A stretch of 64,000 bases of DNA, taken from positions 1 to 64,000 of the forward strand of contig JAVBWI010000006.1 of assembly GCA_036677445.1 (NCBI GenBank), read 5' to 3'. Below are positions 16,402 to 25,662 of the stretch, piece by piece. The notes under the pieces were generated by a model, which had not been told where the DNA came from, did not search any database, and was given only the letters and a program-made list of their open reading frames with translations. The position numbers and the translations under genes were made by a program. How positions within the stretch are numbered: position 1 is the first letter of the stretch; every line of letters starts with the position of its first letter. The stretch comes from JAVBWI01 sp036677445 (GTDB lineage Bacteria > Bacillota > Clostridia > Christensenellales > CAG-138).

Positions 16402-18321
16402 ATGAGAAGAGTGATTTCAGCCATATGCATCCTTGTGATGATGATGGCAGCCAGCACAACGGCGCTTGCTGCGACTGTTCAGGTTGCAACAGAGCCCGCG
16501 CAATTGACTTCAGCCGGTACGGTGAAGATCAAGTTCTCCATAGCAAATGATTCGGCCTATGAAATGAGAAATATCAACATCAGCGGTTTCGGGATCTCCG
16601 GTTCGGATACATTATCCAGTCAGGTCGTTCCCCCCAACGGCGCTTTGAATTTCTCACTTAATGGCATAGAGATCTCGGAGGATATGCTGGGCCAGACATT
16701 GACATATACCCTCACATGGACCGAAAACGGTCAGCAGAAATCCAAAGATGTCGGCGTTAAAGTCGGTACGCAGCAGGCTTTGGAGATGACTGCGACACGT
16801 ACAGCAAGCAAGACTTCCGGCAAGGAAGGCGATAAGATCATACTTACGTACACCCTGAACAACCCGGGTACGCTGAGCATGACGGATATTACCGTCAAAG
16901 ACAGCATTGCGGGCAACACGGCGGTTGCAAGCGGCTTATCCATCGAGCCGGGCGCATCAAAAACGGTAACATATGAATATACGCTGGGCAAGCAGGATGC
17001 CTCCAGCCAGCCCACCGTTACATACAAGCTCAACGGCGAAGGCAAAGCGCTTACCATTGACGCCTTGGCAATTTTAGTGGTAAACGTGCAGCTGGATGTC
17101 GCCGTTGCCACCAACGACCCGACCCCTGAAGGCGTGCTGTTCACACTGGTGCTGACGAATAAAGGCAACCAAACGATTAATAAGATCGTTGTCAAAGACG
17201 AATTGGGCAACAGCGTTAATGAGGATAGTTTTACGCTTGAAGCCGGTAAAGAGAAGACGCTCAGCTATACTGTACCGACGACAGAGCTTCGCAATGTTTC
17301 GTTCACCATCACAGGCACGGATGCGTCGGGGCAGCCATACGAAAACAAGACGACAAGTTACGAAGTAAAGCCGTATGTAGACCCCGGCAATGTATCGCTC
17401 TCGCTGGTAGCGACGGTGCTTCAGCCGTTGTCGGACAGCGGACGCATGCAGGTGCGCTTTGCTGTTCAAAACAATTCCAATGTGGATATCACGGATGCGG
17501 TCATATCCGAAACGGAACTTGGCACCTTGGAAACGATCGATATATTGCCGCTGGGCGAAACTGTCGTTGAAAAGGAACTGTTGGTCGGCGACCCGAGAGA
17601 GCTGGAGTTTACGCTTACCGCTTCAGACCCTTCCGGCGCGCAGCATATCAATCAGGCGAAGGTGACGGCCGCATACGTTGCGCTCGCTTCGCCCACGCCC
17701 GTGGTCACTGACGATGAAGGAGAGGAAGGTGCCGCAGCGGGCGGCATGAGCGATACGCTCATTACGGTTCTGATCGTGCTGGCGGCGCTGATGGCGGTAG
17801 CGGGGATCGCTCTGCTGGCGTTGTCGATCTATGAACGCAAGCGCAACGCCGCAATGGAGGACGACGACGAACCGGATGAGCTCCCGCGCGCCCGTATGGG
17901 CACACAGCCCCGTGGGGATGTGATTGGAAGAAGGGAAGCGGACATCCCATCCGCACGGTTCGCGCAGCGGCCCGGCCAGGCACCCATTCCTTCACAGCGG
18001 CCCGGCCAGGCGCCCATACCACAGCGCCCCCCGCAGCCGGTTCAGAGTACAGCCCCGACGGCACAGGCGCGTCCCGCGGCGCAGCAGCCGTATCCGCCGG
18101 TAAAGGCGGGGCAGCCGCCGCAGGCGCCGGTCCAGCCGCAGGGTTCCGTTCAGCGGCCGCCGCAAAATATGCAGTATCAGCAACAGCAACAAAATGCGCA
18201 GTATCAGCCGCAGGCAAAGGTGGCGCCGCAGGCAGCGCCGGTAGTTCCGCCAATACCGCAGGCTTCCCCGGAAATTCGCAACCGTGTGCATCGAGTACGC
18301 CCGGCGGATAAGGATCAATAA
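16402..18321 (+). CDS. Large secreted repeat protein (DUF11/CARDB-like) with membrane anchor and Pro/Gln-rich tail
   Basis: A 639-residue protein with a signal peptide ending near LALAA, several beta-sandwich segments with the DUF11 style (NNPGTLSMTDITVKDSI, LTNKGNQTINKIVVKDEL), one membrane helix (about 450-475), then about 160 residues rich in Pro, Gln and Ala that contain two close copies of a QRPGQAPIP unit. The tail is predicted cytosolic. Its architecture parallels the protein at 8895-10688. Function is unknown; it could be a surface scaffold or a transporter partner. Confidence 0.65.
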   Translation: MRRVISAICILVMMMAASTTALAATVQVATEPAQLTSAGTVKIKFSIANDSAYEMRNINISGFGISGSDTLSSQVVPPNGALNFSLNGIEISEDMLGQTLTYTLTWTENGQQKSKDVGVKVGTQQALEMTATRTASKTSGKEGDKIILTYTLNNPGTLSMTDITVKDSIAGNTAVASGLSIEPGASKTVTYEYTLGKQDASSQPTVTYKLNGEGKALTIDALAILVVNVQLDVAVATNDPTPEGVLFTLVLTNKGNQTINKIVVKDELGNSVNEDSFTLEAGKEKTLSYTVPTTELRNVSFTITGTDASGQPYENKTTSYEVKPYVDPGNVSLSLVATVLQPLSDSGRMQVRFAVQNNSNVDITDAVISETELGTLETIDILPLGETVVEKELLVGDPRELEFTLTASDPSGAQHINQAKVTAAYVALASPTPVVTDDEGEEGAAAGGMSDTLITVLIVLAALMAVAGIALLALSIYERKRNAAMEDDDEPDELPRARMGTQPRGDVIGRREADIPSARFAQRPGQAPIPSQRPGQAPIPQRPPQPVQSTAPTAQARPAAQQPYPPVKAGQPPQAPVQPQGSVQRPPQNMQYQQQQQNAQYQPQAKVAPQAAPVVPPIPQASPEIRNRVHRVRPADKDQ

Positions 18322-18339
18322 AGCCGCGCATGGCGCGTT

Positions 18340-18366
18340 AGGGAGGCGTAGAGCCTCCCTTTTATT
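18340..18366 (+). terminator. Terminator after the surface protein
   Basis: AGGGAGGC, loop GTAGA, GCCTCCCT, then TTTATT. A classical rho-independent terminator. Confidence 0.85.
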
Positions 18367-18451
18367 GCGAGACTTTACTTTTCGGTCGGCTTTTGATTTT
18401 TCACAGCTTGCAGGCGCTCGGCTGATACTATGAAGGAAAGGGACAAGCAGT

Positions 18452-19120
18452 ATGGATACATTTCGCGGTTTAACGGAGGATACCTATCGCTTTTTCTGGG
18501 AATTGGCGTTTCATAATGATTCCGTATTTTTTGAAGAGAATCGCAAACGTTATGAGACGGTAGTGAAAAAGCCGATGCTGCAGATTGCCGCCGCGCTTGC
18601 GGATACGGCGTTGCAGGTGGATCCTTCGTTTAATGTGCGCCCTGCCGCAGTGGTCTCGCGTATCCGGCGGGATACGCGCTATACCAAGGATAAATCGCCG
18701 TATCGGGACCATGCTTTTCTGTCTTACAAATACCCGGGTATGTCCACGGGGGAAAGCTTCGTGCTTTACGCCGAGTTTGAGCGCGACGCTTACGGCTACG
18801 GTATGGGGATGTATTGCCCTTTGCCGCAGTATATGGCGGATGTGCGCAAGCGTATGCTGGCGCAGCCCAGCCGGTTTCTCTCACTGGTCAACGACCAGTC
18901 GGTAAGCGGAAAATTTGAAGTGCACGGCGAAGACTATAAGCGCCCAAGGTTTCCGGATGCCCCAAAGGAGCTGCAGCCGTGGCTTAATAAACGGGGCCTG
19001 GCATTCTGTTATTCCTCCAAGGCGCTGCCTAACACCATGAAGCCGGAGCTGGTCGAGGAAATAAAAGAGGGCTTCCTAATATTGAAGCCGCTGTACCGTT
19101 TCATTCAGGGGATCGAATAA
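18452..19120 (+). CDS. DUF2461 family protein
   Basis: A 222-residue cytosolic protein that matches the DUF2461 pattern: FFWELAFHNDSVFFEENR near the start, RIRRDTRYTKDKSPYRDH in the middle and GMGMYCPLP after it. The biochemical role of this widespread family is not known. It is monocistronic and followed by a shared terminator. Confidence 0.85.
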   Translation: MDTFRGLTEDTYRFFWELAFHNDSVFFEENRKRYETVVKKPMLQIAAALADTALQVDPSFNVRPAAVVSRIRRDTRYTKDKSPYRDHAFLSYKYPGMSTGESFVLYAEFERDAYGYGMGMYCPLPQYMADVRKRMLAQPSRFLSLVNDQSVSGKFEVHGEDYKRPRFPDAPKELQPWLNKRGLAFCYSSKALPNTMKPELVEEIKEGFLILKPLYRFIQGIE

Positions 19121-19136
19121 GCAAAAAAACCATAAA

Positions 19137-19172
19137 GGAGGCGGGTTACTCAATACTGAGTAACCCGCCTCC
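19137..19172. terminator. Bidirectional terminator
   Basis: A perfect 16-bp stem (GGAGGCGGGTTACTCA and its complement) with loop ATAC. On the minus strand a run of T follows, so it ends the leftward membrane-protein operon. It also closes the DUF2461 transcript. Confidence 0.85.
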
Positions 19173-19189
19173 TCTGTTTGACCATTACA

Positions 19190-21073
19190 TTAGGGTATAC
19201 TGTAAATTCGCACCGAATCGTTCTCGAAAACAATGGGGAACTGCGCATAATACGCTTCGTCAACCGCAAAGGAATATCGTTCGCTGTTGCCAAGCAATAC
19301 GTAGTCAATGCCGTATTGCTCCTGCAGCATCGCAAAATACTCTTCCGGCTGCTCATACAACAGGCGTACCTGCTGCTCACGCGTTTCGTAGTCGATACCA
19401 TGATAAAAGAGATACGCGCCGGTACCGCAGAATATGTCGCGGCCGGTCAGGGAGGAAACGGCGTTGTTGTGGTTGGTGGCTGTCAAAAACAACGAGTCTG
19501 CCTCGGTATTCGTTTGGATGTAAGCCGCGGCCTCCACTTCGTCGGCGCTGAACAGCTCATAATCGCTTATGCATTCGCGTCCCAGCGTCAATACGCCCGA
19601 AAGGAAAAGCACGCATAGGGTACAAACCGCCAGGTATCTGCGCCCGCCAAAGCCTTGCAGCAGGGCGTACAGCTCCATAAGCAGCTTGGCGACGATCCCG
19701 CAGGTAAAGGCGAACCAAATAAAAAGCAGCTTATTGTTGTCGTAGGGGTTGGGCTGAAACTGTATAAACTCCCCAAGCAGCCAAATGAGCGCAGCGCCGC
19801 CGTAAAAAACGCGTTCCTCTTTTGAAAGCCGGAAAAACGCGATGGGCAGCAGTACGAAAAGAAGCCCCAAATTCTTGATATAGAACCATAAAAAGGAATC
19901 GGTCTCATTTCCCCAATTGAAGTGCGGCTGCAAAAAGTCGCCCGACTGGCGGAAGGTAAACAGCAACAGCTGCGGCGCGGCGATGGCCGCGGTAATCAGA
20001 GCATAAAAAAGCCAGCCGCGAAGCAGCGTGCGTGGCTGCTGCTTTATAAGCGCATACAGCACATACACGATGCTGATGATGCCCAGCGCAAGGAAGGAGT
20101 GCGTATGCACAAGCGGCATACAGCCGGCGATGATTCCCAGGTACAGGAACAGCTTTGGCTCGTTTTCAAAAGCGGCGCGCCGAAGCAGATACAGGCAGGG
20201 GAATAGCAACGCCCAGCCAAACAACGTCGCGCGCTGCGGGATGAGCATATCCGCAATGGGGTTGACCCACCGAAGGCCGCCGAACGTGTAGTTTGTGGGC
20301 GTGTGATAAAATTCCGTGAATATACGTGAAAAGTTATCCGGACTTTCCCTGATCAGGTCAAAGAAATACCAGAAGCCGAAACCGCCGCCTATAAAGAACA
20401 GCAGTGTGGCAAGTATCGCCGTGCCACGCCGCTTAAACCACTGCTCAAAAAAGAAATACACCCCCAGCAACACCAACGAAAACGCAAGCAGCGCGGGCAG
20501 CAGCATGGAGAACCGCAAAGAGGCGCCCAGCACATGAAATGTGGCGCTCACGCTGTCGCAAAGGAATGGATAACCTACCGCCATACCGGGGAAAATGGAA
20601 TATTCCGGCGGGAACATGCCCTGTTCGGAGATACTGGTCACAAGGCCAAGATGCAGCGGAAGATCGCCGAATGTGGATTGTCCCACATGCAGCGCGCCCT
20701 GCTGCGGCTCAATATAATGCGTTAAAAACAGGAATATGCCAAGCGCCAAGAGAGGCAGCAGCGTATAGAACACACTGCGTTCATCCTTCCAGGCGCTGTG
20801 CCGGATTTCACGTTTGCGCGATAAGCTGTATGAAAAGAGACCGACGCATGCACAAACAAAAAGCGCGATGCATTGCGAAAGCACCGTAAAGCCGAGCACA
20901 AAGCTGGTAAGAGCGGGCAGCCAAAGCAAAAGCAGCAGAGCGAAAACGCCCCCCAGCCATAAGCGAACCAAAGTCCGCTCATGTGCAAAAGAGACGCGCG
21001 CTATGCAGTGCCCGGCGGCGAGATATAAGCAAAGGCAGAGGAATGAAACGATATTCAGCAACAGCATTGGCAT
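19190..21073 (-). CDS. Multi-pass membrane protein, GT-C glycosyltransferase-like
   Basis: A 627-residue protein with about 14 hydrophobic helices and a soluble C-terminal part (about 535-627). The first large loop has STFGDLPLHLGLV with an acidic residue, in the position where GT-C enzymes carry their catalytic acid, and the topology fits lipid-linked sugar transferases. Family membership is inferred from layout, not from a clear motif. Its ATG overlaps the stop of the PH-domain gene by one base, so the two are one operon. Confidence 0.55.
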   Translation of the reverse strand: MPMLLLNIVSFLCLCLYLAAGHCIARVSFAHERTLVRLWLGGVFALLLLLWLPALTSFVLGFTVLSQCIALFVCACVGLFSYSLSRKREIRHSAWKDERSVFYTLLPLLALGIFLFLTHYIEPQQGALHVGQSTFGDLPLHLGLVTSISEQGMFPPEYSIFPGMAVGYPFLCDSVSATFHVLGASLRFSMLLPALLAFSLVLLGVYFFFEQWFKRRGTAILATLLFFIGGGFGFWYFFDLIRESPDNFSRIFTEFYHTPTNYTFGGLRWVNPIADMLIPQRATLFGWALLFPCLYLLRRAAFENEPKLFLYLGIIAGCMPLVHTHSFLALGIISIVYVLYALIKQQPRTLLRGWLFYALITAAIAAPQLLLFTFRQSGDFLQPHFNWGNETDSFLWFYIKNLGLLFVLLPIAFFRLSKEERVFYGGAALIWLLGEFIQFQPNPYDNNKLLFIWFAFTCGIVAKLLMELYALLQGFGGRRYLAVCTLCVLFLSGVLTLGRECISDYELFSADEVEAAAYIQTNTEADSLFLTATNHNNAVSSLTGRDIFCGTGAYLFYHGIDYETREQQVRLLYEQPEEYFAMLQEQYGIDYVLLGNSERYSFAVDEAYYAQFPIVFENDSVRIYSIP

Positions 21074-21522
21074 TAATCGGGAATTCCGTCTCCATTGACA
21101 TCCGCAAACACCTGATCGGCAACGTTGTCATCATGTATCAGGCCGGCTGCCCCATATATTTCGCGGCCGGTAATGCCCTTCGCGGTACGCTCCCGCTCGA
21201 CGATACGGCTTAAAAACTTGCGTACGGCGTCGGACTTTTTGATGTTTTTAATCTCGAAGGTATTGTTCGATTGGTCGGCGCTGAAAAGCGTAATTGTGCC
21301 AACGCCGCATAGCTTCTGGCCCAACGTGCGCACCAATTTGAGATCCAGAATACGATAGAGCAGTATCTCATTGGTTTCGGTGCGGAAAAATCCTGTACGG
21401 GTCGTGAAGCGGTCGTTGTCCACCTCATAAACGGTGAAGCTTAGAGGCAGGCCCAGTATCCGCTTGCGGTCACGCCAGAGTATTTTTTCTTCAACATTTT
21501 CAAAATCGGGCTTTCTCGCCAT
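21073..21522 (-). CDS. Bacterial PH-domain (YdbS/DUF304-like) protein
   Basis: A 149-residue protein with a bPH2-type pattern: ILGLPLSFTVYEVDNDRF, LLYRILDLKLVRTLGQKL and GVGTITLFSADQ. It ends in a short acidic stretch, DVNGDGIPD, resembling a calcium-loop motif. No membrane helix is present, unlike YdbS proteins. ATG at 21522 has GGAGG upstream. It is the first gene of the operon with the GT-C-like protein. Confidence 0.65.
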   Translation of the reverse strand: MARKPDFENVEEKILWRDRKRILGLPLSFTVYEVDNDRFTTRTGFFRTETNEILLYRILDLKLVRTLGQKLCGVGTITLFSADQSNNTFEIKNIKKSDAVRKFLSRIVERERTAKGITGREIYGAAGLIHDDNVADQVFADVNGDGIPD

Positions 21523-21634
21523 ACAATATCCTCCGTTCTCATGCTTATTGAGGCTATTATACTCCATCAAGTATCAAGAGGAAAGAGGTTGGGCATACAT
21601 AAACAAGAACAGCACGCGATCAGGAGGTGAAGCG

Positions 21635-22198
21635 ATGCAGTGGTTCAAGAATAACGTAAGGATGCTGCTGTACATGATCCTTATCCTCGCTTTGGGGGTA
21701 TGGGGCGGCTTTACGTTGCGCGATATGCAGATGCCAAAAAGCGAGACGCCGGTGCAGACGCCCATCGCGGAGCCTGTGAGTCAGATCGGGGAGGCGAGTA
21801 TACTGCCGGATACGGAGGTAACGATGCGCTATACCTTCCTTCTGTGCGGGCATACGCTTGAGCAGCATCAGACCGGCGGGCCTCTTATAGGAAATACGCT
21901 GGAGGATATTACAACATCCTTTCCGGATGCGCGCGTGCAGGAATTGAACGGCAAGCGTGCGATCATCGAGCGTGAGCTGGAACGCTATTGTCCCGCGCAT
22001 ATTCTGCTGTTCCTGGATGGCGCGGGTAACTTGTGCATTTCCCATACGGATGAGACGGATTATGAAAAGGACGTTGTTACCACGCTTACATACGATGTAT
22101 CGGGTTTGCCTGAGGAGGTCATTTCACTGTTGGAGGAAGGCATGGTATTTGACAGCCTTGAGCAGGTGAACGCATATTTGGAGGATGTCGAAAGTTAG
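21635..22198 (+). CDS. BofC-like protein with N-terminal membrane anchor
   Basis: A 187-residue protein: an N-terminal hydrophobic helix (MLLYMILILALGVWGGF), a linker, then a C-terminal domain ending SLLEEGMVFDSLEQVNAYLE, which fits the BofC C-terminal domain. In Bacillus, BofC in the forespore delays the SpoIVB signal that activates pro-sigma-K processing. BofA, the other brake on this checkpoint, is encoded 3.5 kb downstream. ATG at 21635 follows AGGAGG. The assignment is by pattern and context. Confidence 0.55.
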   Translation: MQWFKNNVRMLLYMILILALGVWGGFTLRDMQMPKSETPVQTPIAEPVSQIGEASILPDTEVTMRYTFLLCGHTLEQHQTGGPLIGNTLEDITTSFPDARVQELNGKRAIIERELERYCPAHILLFLDGAGNLCISHTDETDYEKDVVTTLTYDVSGLPEEVISLLEEGMVFDSLEQVNAYLEDVES

Positions 22199-22224
22199 AT
22201 TTCGCGATGTGAATAAAGGCGCAG

Positions 22225-22392
22225 ATAAACTCCTTGGGGATCAGGGATCAGCCCAGGGAGGCTTCCAACCGCCGCCAGCGACATGTGCGGTGGCGGGCGT
22301 CGCAAGGCTTTCCTTGCAGGAACAACCGCCCGTGCCATAGGCACAGGTTGTTCTTGTAATCTTCGAAGAAGTGCCGCAAGGCACTTCTTCGA
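22225..22392 (+). repeat. Structured dispersed element, copy A
   Basis: Shares several blocks with 49747-49976: ATAAAC-C-CCTTGG at the left end, GGCTTCCAACCGCCGCCAGC, CAAGGCTTTCCTTGCAGGAA and TGTAATC-TCGAA. Predicted stems are CCGCCGCC with GGTGGCGG, GCAAGG with CCTTGC, TTGCAGGAACAACC with GGTTGTTCTTGTAA, and a terminal hairpin at 22363-22375/22380-22392. It begins 26 bases after the BofC-like gene and is followed by a terminator. The central loop is short (about 16 bases) compared with copy B. It probably acts as RNA in the 3' untranslated region, or is a palindromic repeat. Confidence 0.7.
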
Positions 22393-22397
22393 CTGAA

Positions 22398-22433
22398 AGG
22401 CGCTGTATCTCCAACGGGATACAGGCCTTTTTT
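22398..22433 (+). terminator. Terminator after copy A
   Basis: AGGC, one bulged G, CTGTATC paired with GATACAG, GCCT, followed by six T. It ends the transcript of the BofC-like gene together with the structured element. Confidence 0.8.
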
Positions 22434-22435
22434 CG

Positions 22436-22464
22436 TTGCATACGCCGCACGCAGGTTGTATACT
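22436..22464 (+). promoter_or_regulatory. proA promoter
   Basis: -35 TTGCAT (22436-22441), 17-base spacer, -10 TATACT (22459-22464), 28 bases before the proA start. It shows that proA has its own transcription unit. Confidence 0.7.
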
Positions 22465-22491
22465 TGACTATAACAAGGGGAGGCGAGGGAT

Positions 22492-23733
22492 ATGGAATTA
22501 TTGGAACAGGCACAAGCGGCAAGGGCGTCTTCGTATGCGATGATGACTTCGCCATCCCCCGTCAGGGATGCCGCGCTCTATGCCATGGCGGATGCGCTGG
22601 AGCAGAACGCGCCGTACATATTGGAACAAAATGAAAGGGATATTGAGGCTTCCCGTCAGGCAGGCAGGGGAGAGGCGCTGCTGGACAGATTGCGGCTGAA
22701 TACGGCGCGCATCCAAGGGATGGCGAACGGCCTGCGCAAGGTGGCCGCATTGCCCGACCCTATCGGCGGCGAGGATTTTGTGATCAAACGCCCCAACGGG
22801 CTTTCTATTGGGAAACGGCGCGTACCGCTTGGCGTGATCGGCATCATTTACGAAGCGCGCCCGAACGTTACGTCCGACGCCATCGGCCTGTGCGTCAAAT
22901 CCGGCAATGCGGTGCTGCTGCGCGGAGGCTCTGAGGCTATCCATTCCAATGTAGCGGTGGCGGAAGTCGTATCCCGCGCGGCGTATGCGGCGGGGCTGCC
23001 CGAAGGCAGCATACAGCTTATACGTGACACCTCGCGTGAAACCGCCACGCAGATGATGCGCCTGAACGGTTATATCGATGTTCTCATTCCGCGCGGCGGC
23101 GCACAGCTCATCCGTTCCGTGGTGCAGAACGCTACCGTACCCGTCATAGAAACGGGCTTGGGCAACTGCCACACCTATGTGGATAACACGGCGAATGTCG
23201 CTATGGCAGCGAGTATCGTATTCAATGCCAAGGTTTCCCGTCCGGCGGTCTGCAACGCTATGGAAACATTGTTGGTGCAGGAAGGTATGGCGAACGCGCA
23301 CTTGCAAGAGATCGCTGCGCCTATGCTGGATCGCGGCGTTGAACTGCGCGGTTGCCCGCGTGCCTGCGCGCTGCTGCCCGGCATTAAGGAAGCCACAGAA
23401 GCGGATTGGGAAACGGAATATCACGACTATATACTTGCTGTGCGCGTGGTGGACAGCTTGGATGAAGCTATCGCGCATATCAACCGCTACGGGACCCGCC
23501 ACAGCGAATGCATTATAACGAGCGACTATACCGCTGCAGAGCGTTTTTTGAACGAGGTGGACGCTGCCGCCGTTTATGTCAACGCCTCCACCCGGTTTAC
23601 CGATGGCGAGGAATTCGGCTTTGGGGCGGAGATAGGCATCAGCACGCAAAAGCTGCACGCGCGCGGCCCCATGGGGCTTTTTGAGCTGACGACAGTCAAA
23701 TATGTGGTTCGGGGGGACGGTCAGGTCCGCTGA
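22492..23733 (+). CDS. proA: Gamma-glutamyl phosphate reductase
   Basis: A 413-residue NADPH-dependent enzyme that reduces gamma-glutamyl phosphate to glutamate-5-semialdehyde, the second step of proline synthesis. Characteristic stretches are GVIGIIYEARPNVTSDA, NAVLLRGGSEAIHSN, VIETGLGNCHTYVD, and the catalytic cysteine C254 in RPAVCNAMETLLV. The C-terminus (GFGAEIGISTQKLHARGPMG) is complete. proB is not adjacent, which is unusual since the two are often together. Confidence 0.96.
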   Translation: MELLEQAQAARASSYAMMTSPSPVRDAALYAMADALEQNAPYILEQNERDIEASRQAGRGEALLDRLRLNTARIQGMANGLRKVAALPDPIGGEDFVIKRPNGLSIGKRRVPLGVIGIIYEARPNVTSDAIGLCVKSGNAVLLRGGSEAIHSNVAVAEVVSRAAYAAGLPEGSIQLIRDTSRETATQMMRLNGYIDVLIPRGGAQLIRSVVQNATVPVIETGLGNCHTYVDNTANVAMAASIVFNAKVSRPAVCNAMETLLVQEGMANAHLQEIAAPMLDRGVELRGCPRACALLPGIKEATEADWETEYHDYILAVRVVDSLDEAIAHINRYGTRHSECIITSDYTAAERFLNEVDAAAVYVNASTRFTDGEEFGFGAEIGISTQKLHARGPMGLFELTTVKYVVRGDGQVR

Positions 23734-23746
23734 CGAATAGAGCAAC

Positions 23747-24553
23747 ATGGATCAAAGTGCGAAGCATTGCAACAACAGGGGTTCCTGCCGCCGATGGATG
23801 CGTGCGGGTATGCTGGTCTGTTGTCTGCCGGCCATTTTGACGCTTTGCGCCTGTACGCCGCAGGTACCGGCGGAAACGACAATTATGCCGGAGGAAACGC
23901 CGACGGTGCAAACACCGGCGCCACAGCGGGAGGACAATCCTGTAGAGGTATTTTGGAACAGGTTTGAAGAGGCATATGTTCCCTATCGGACGGCGATGGA
24001 TATGGCGGCGGGCACGCCGGAGCGGATCGGGCTATTGGATAAGGCGCTGACGTTAGATCTCCATTTACAGCGGCTGCAGCAGATGTTTCTCGCTCTCACA
24101 AGCCTGCGGCAGAATGACGATAACAGAGAACTATGGGATGGCATGCTTTTTGGCGCAATGGAAGGAACGGGCAGCGTAGCCGGAACGGCGGGTAACTGTA
24201 CGTTTTCCTGTACGTTTTCGGATACAAGCCAACTAAGGGGAGAATTGAAAAACGATAAGCTGGAGAGCGTCTGGCAGGGCGAAGGCTGGACAGTCCGTCG
24301 GGGAGAAATACTGCATACGGATGCCGGCTGGTATGCATTGGTGGTATGGGAAGACACGAACAGCCTGCTTAATATTGCGGAGGACGCGCTTTGGTTTCGC
24401 GAGAACTTGGCCGACATATCGATATCGGATATGCCTCTGCCGCCTGCCGAATGGGCGGATTGGGGATATCAAAACGGTTCTTTCTTAGAAAGCGACGGAA
24501 GTACAATGAATGATCGCGGCAACGCAGTGGAAAATGGCGGCGATGTATTTTAA
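23747..24553 (+). CDS. Putative lipoprotein of unknown function
   Basis: A 268-residue protein with a basic N-terminus, a hydrophobic stretch and a lipobox TLCAC near residues 32-36, followed by a Pro/Thr-rich linker (about 40-60). The globular part is acidic and rich in tryptophan. No family is recognised. It starts 13 bases after proA and lacks a strong ribosome binding site, so it may be translated by read-through from proA. Confidence 0.65.
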   Translation: MDQSAKHCNNRGSCRRWMRAGMLVCCLPAILTLCACTPQVPAETTIMPEETPTVQTPAPQREDNPVEVFWNRFEEAYVPYRTAMDMAAGTPERIGLLDKALTLDLHLQRLQQMFLALTSLRQNDDNRELWDGMLFGAMEGTGSVAGTAGNCTFSCTFSDTSQLRGELKNDKLESVWQGEGWTVRRGEILHTDAGWYALVVWEDTNSLLNIAEDALWFRENLADISISDMPLPPAEWADWGYQNGSFLESDGSTMNDRGNAVENGGDVF

Positions 24554-24579
24554 AGCAGCACATCGGAAGGAGAAGAGAC

Positions 24580-25074
24580 ATGAAGAATAAAATCGTAGTG
24601 TTTTCCTGGACCGGAAATACGGCGGCATGCGCGGTTGCACTGCAGCAGGCGTTGGATACCGAGGCGTTTCTGCTGGTGGAGGAAAAGGAGCGCGCCGGCA
24701 ACAAAGGCTTTGCGCTTGGCGGCTTTCAGGCCAGCATAGGCGCGGGCACAAAGGTCAAAGAGCTGCCCGATATTTCCGATGTGGATGTTCTGTTGCTCGG
24801 CATGCCGGTTTGGGCAGGCACCACGCCGCCTGCAATCAATACATTTATGAAGCATTGCAGTTGCAGCGGCAAAAGCGTTTATGCGTTTACGACGCAGCAG
24901 AGTGATGAAGTACCGAAAAAGCTGGAAAGGAAACTGCAAAAGCTGATAGAAAGGCAAGGCGGACGCTTTGTGCATCTGTTTGTATTGCGTGTGCCGCATG
25001 GCAAGCAATTGAGCGTTGAGGAAGCGCTCTCACGCGTAGCAAAATGGACCGAGCGGATACAATCCGGGGAATAA
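24580..25074 (+). CDS. Flavodoxin-like protein
   Basis: A 164-residue protein with the FMN phosphate loop SWTGNTAACA near residue 9 and the flavodoxin-like MPVWAGTTPPAINTF. It has the size of a short-chain flavodoxin-family electron carrier or quinone-reductase-like protein. GGAAGGAG precedes the ATG. It follows the lipoprotein gene by 26 bases. Confidence 0.8.
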   Translation: MKNKIVVFSWTGNTAACAVALQQALDTEAFLLVEEKERAGNKGFALGGFQASIGAGTKVKELPDISDVDVLLLGMPVWAGTTPPAINTFMKHCSCSGKSVYAFTTQQSDEVPKKLERKLQKLIERQGGRFVHLFVLRVPHGKQLSVEEALSRVAKWTERIQSGE

Positions 25075-25167
25075 CGGCGTGCGCTTCCATGCTTCGGTGT
25101 TATGATATATAACCTTCTTGGCAATACTCGTTTGTGAAATGTGTGTTACCAAGGAGGATTCAGCCTC

Positions 25168-25581
25168 GTGAAAAAGATTTGGAACCATTACGATTCCATG
25201 GATTTCAGCGATTCCGGCGAAGAAGCGGGCTATGCCCCGCAGACTCAGCAAAACCGTCCCGAAGCGCCTCATAAACGCAGCGGCTGGGATCGATTCTACT
25301 CCTGGCTGTTTCATGCGGAAGAGGAGACGGAACAGCCTTACGGTGAAATTCCGCTGATTGCGGCGGATACCCCGGCCGAGCGTGCCCTGCAGGCGCAGCA
25401 GCGCGAGCAAATTCAGCAGGCGCTGCGCGATTGGAAAAACGCTGCCGCATATTTTGAGAATGTGGCGGATCCTGAACTTGTAGATTTTGCCGTCTACGAT
25501 ATGGAGGCTGCGCAGAGGCGATACGTTTATTTGCTGCGTAACGCAAGAAACGGGGGAAACACCATAGACTTCCCAAAATGA
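25168..25581 (+). CDS. DUF2508 (YaaL-like) protein
   Basis: A 137-residue protein; its last 70 residues, with ALRDWKNAAAYFENVADPEL and DMEAAQRRYVYLL, fit the DUF2508/YaaL family. In Bacillus yaaL lies just before bofA, and here a bofA homologue follows within 82 bases, which supports the call. GTG at 25168 is chosen because AAGGAGG lies at 25151-25157. The function is unknown, but context links it to sporulation or recombination-gene neighbourhoods. Confidence 0.65.
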   Translation: MKKIWNHYDSMDFSDSGEEAGYAPQTQQNRPEAPHKRSGWDRFYSWLFHAEEETEQPYGEIPLIAADTPAERALQAQQREQIQQALRDWKNAAAYFENVADPELVDFAVYDMEAAQRRYVYLLRNARNGGNTIDFPK

Positions 25582-25662
25582 TACAAAGCGCATAGACGTA
25601 ATTTGCAGCGCATATGCTAACACGGGGACCCTTCACAAGAATCCCATAAATGGAGGAACACC

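Noticed and set aside
17940..18035. DNA repeat element in the surface-protein gene
   Set aside because: The near-identical units encode QRPGQAPIP repeats of a Pro/Gln-rich tail and are part of the coding sequence.
22498..23748. Leftward 416-codon frame opposite proA
   Set aside because: proA on the plus strand has all catalytic motifs; the antisense frame has His/Arg-rich shadow composition.
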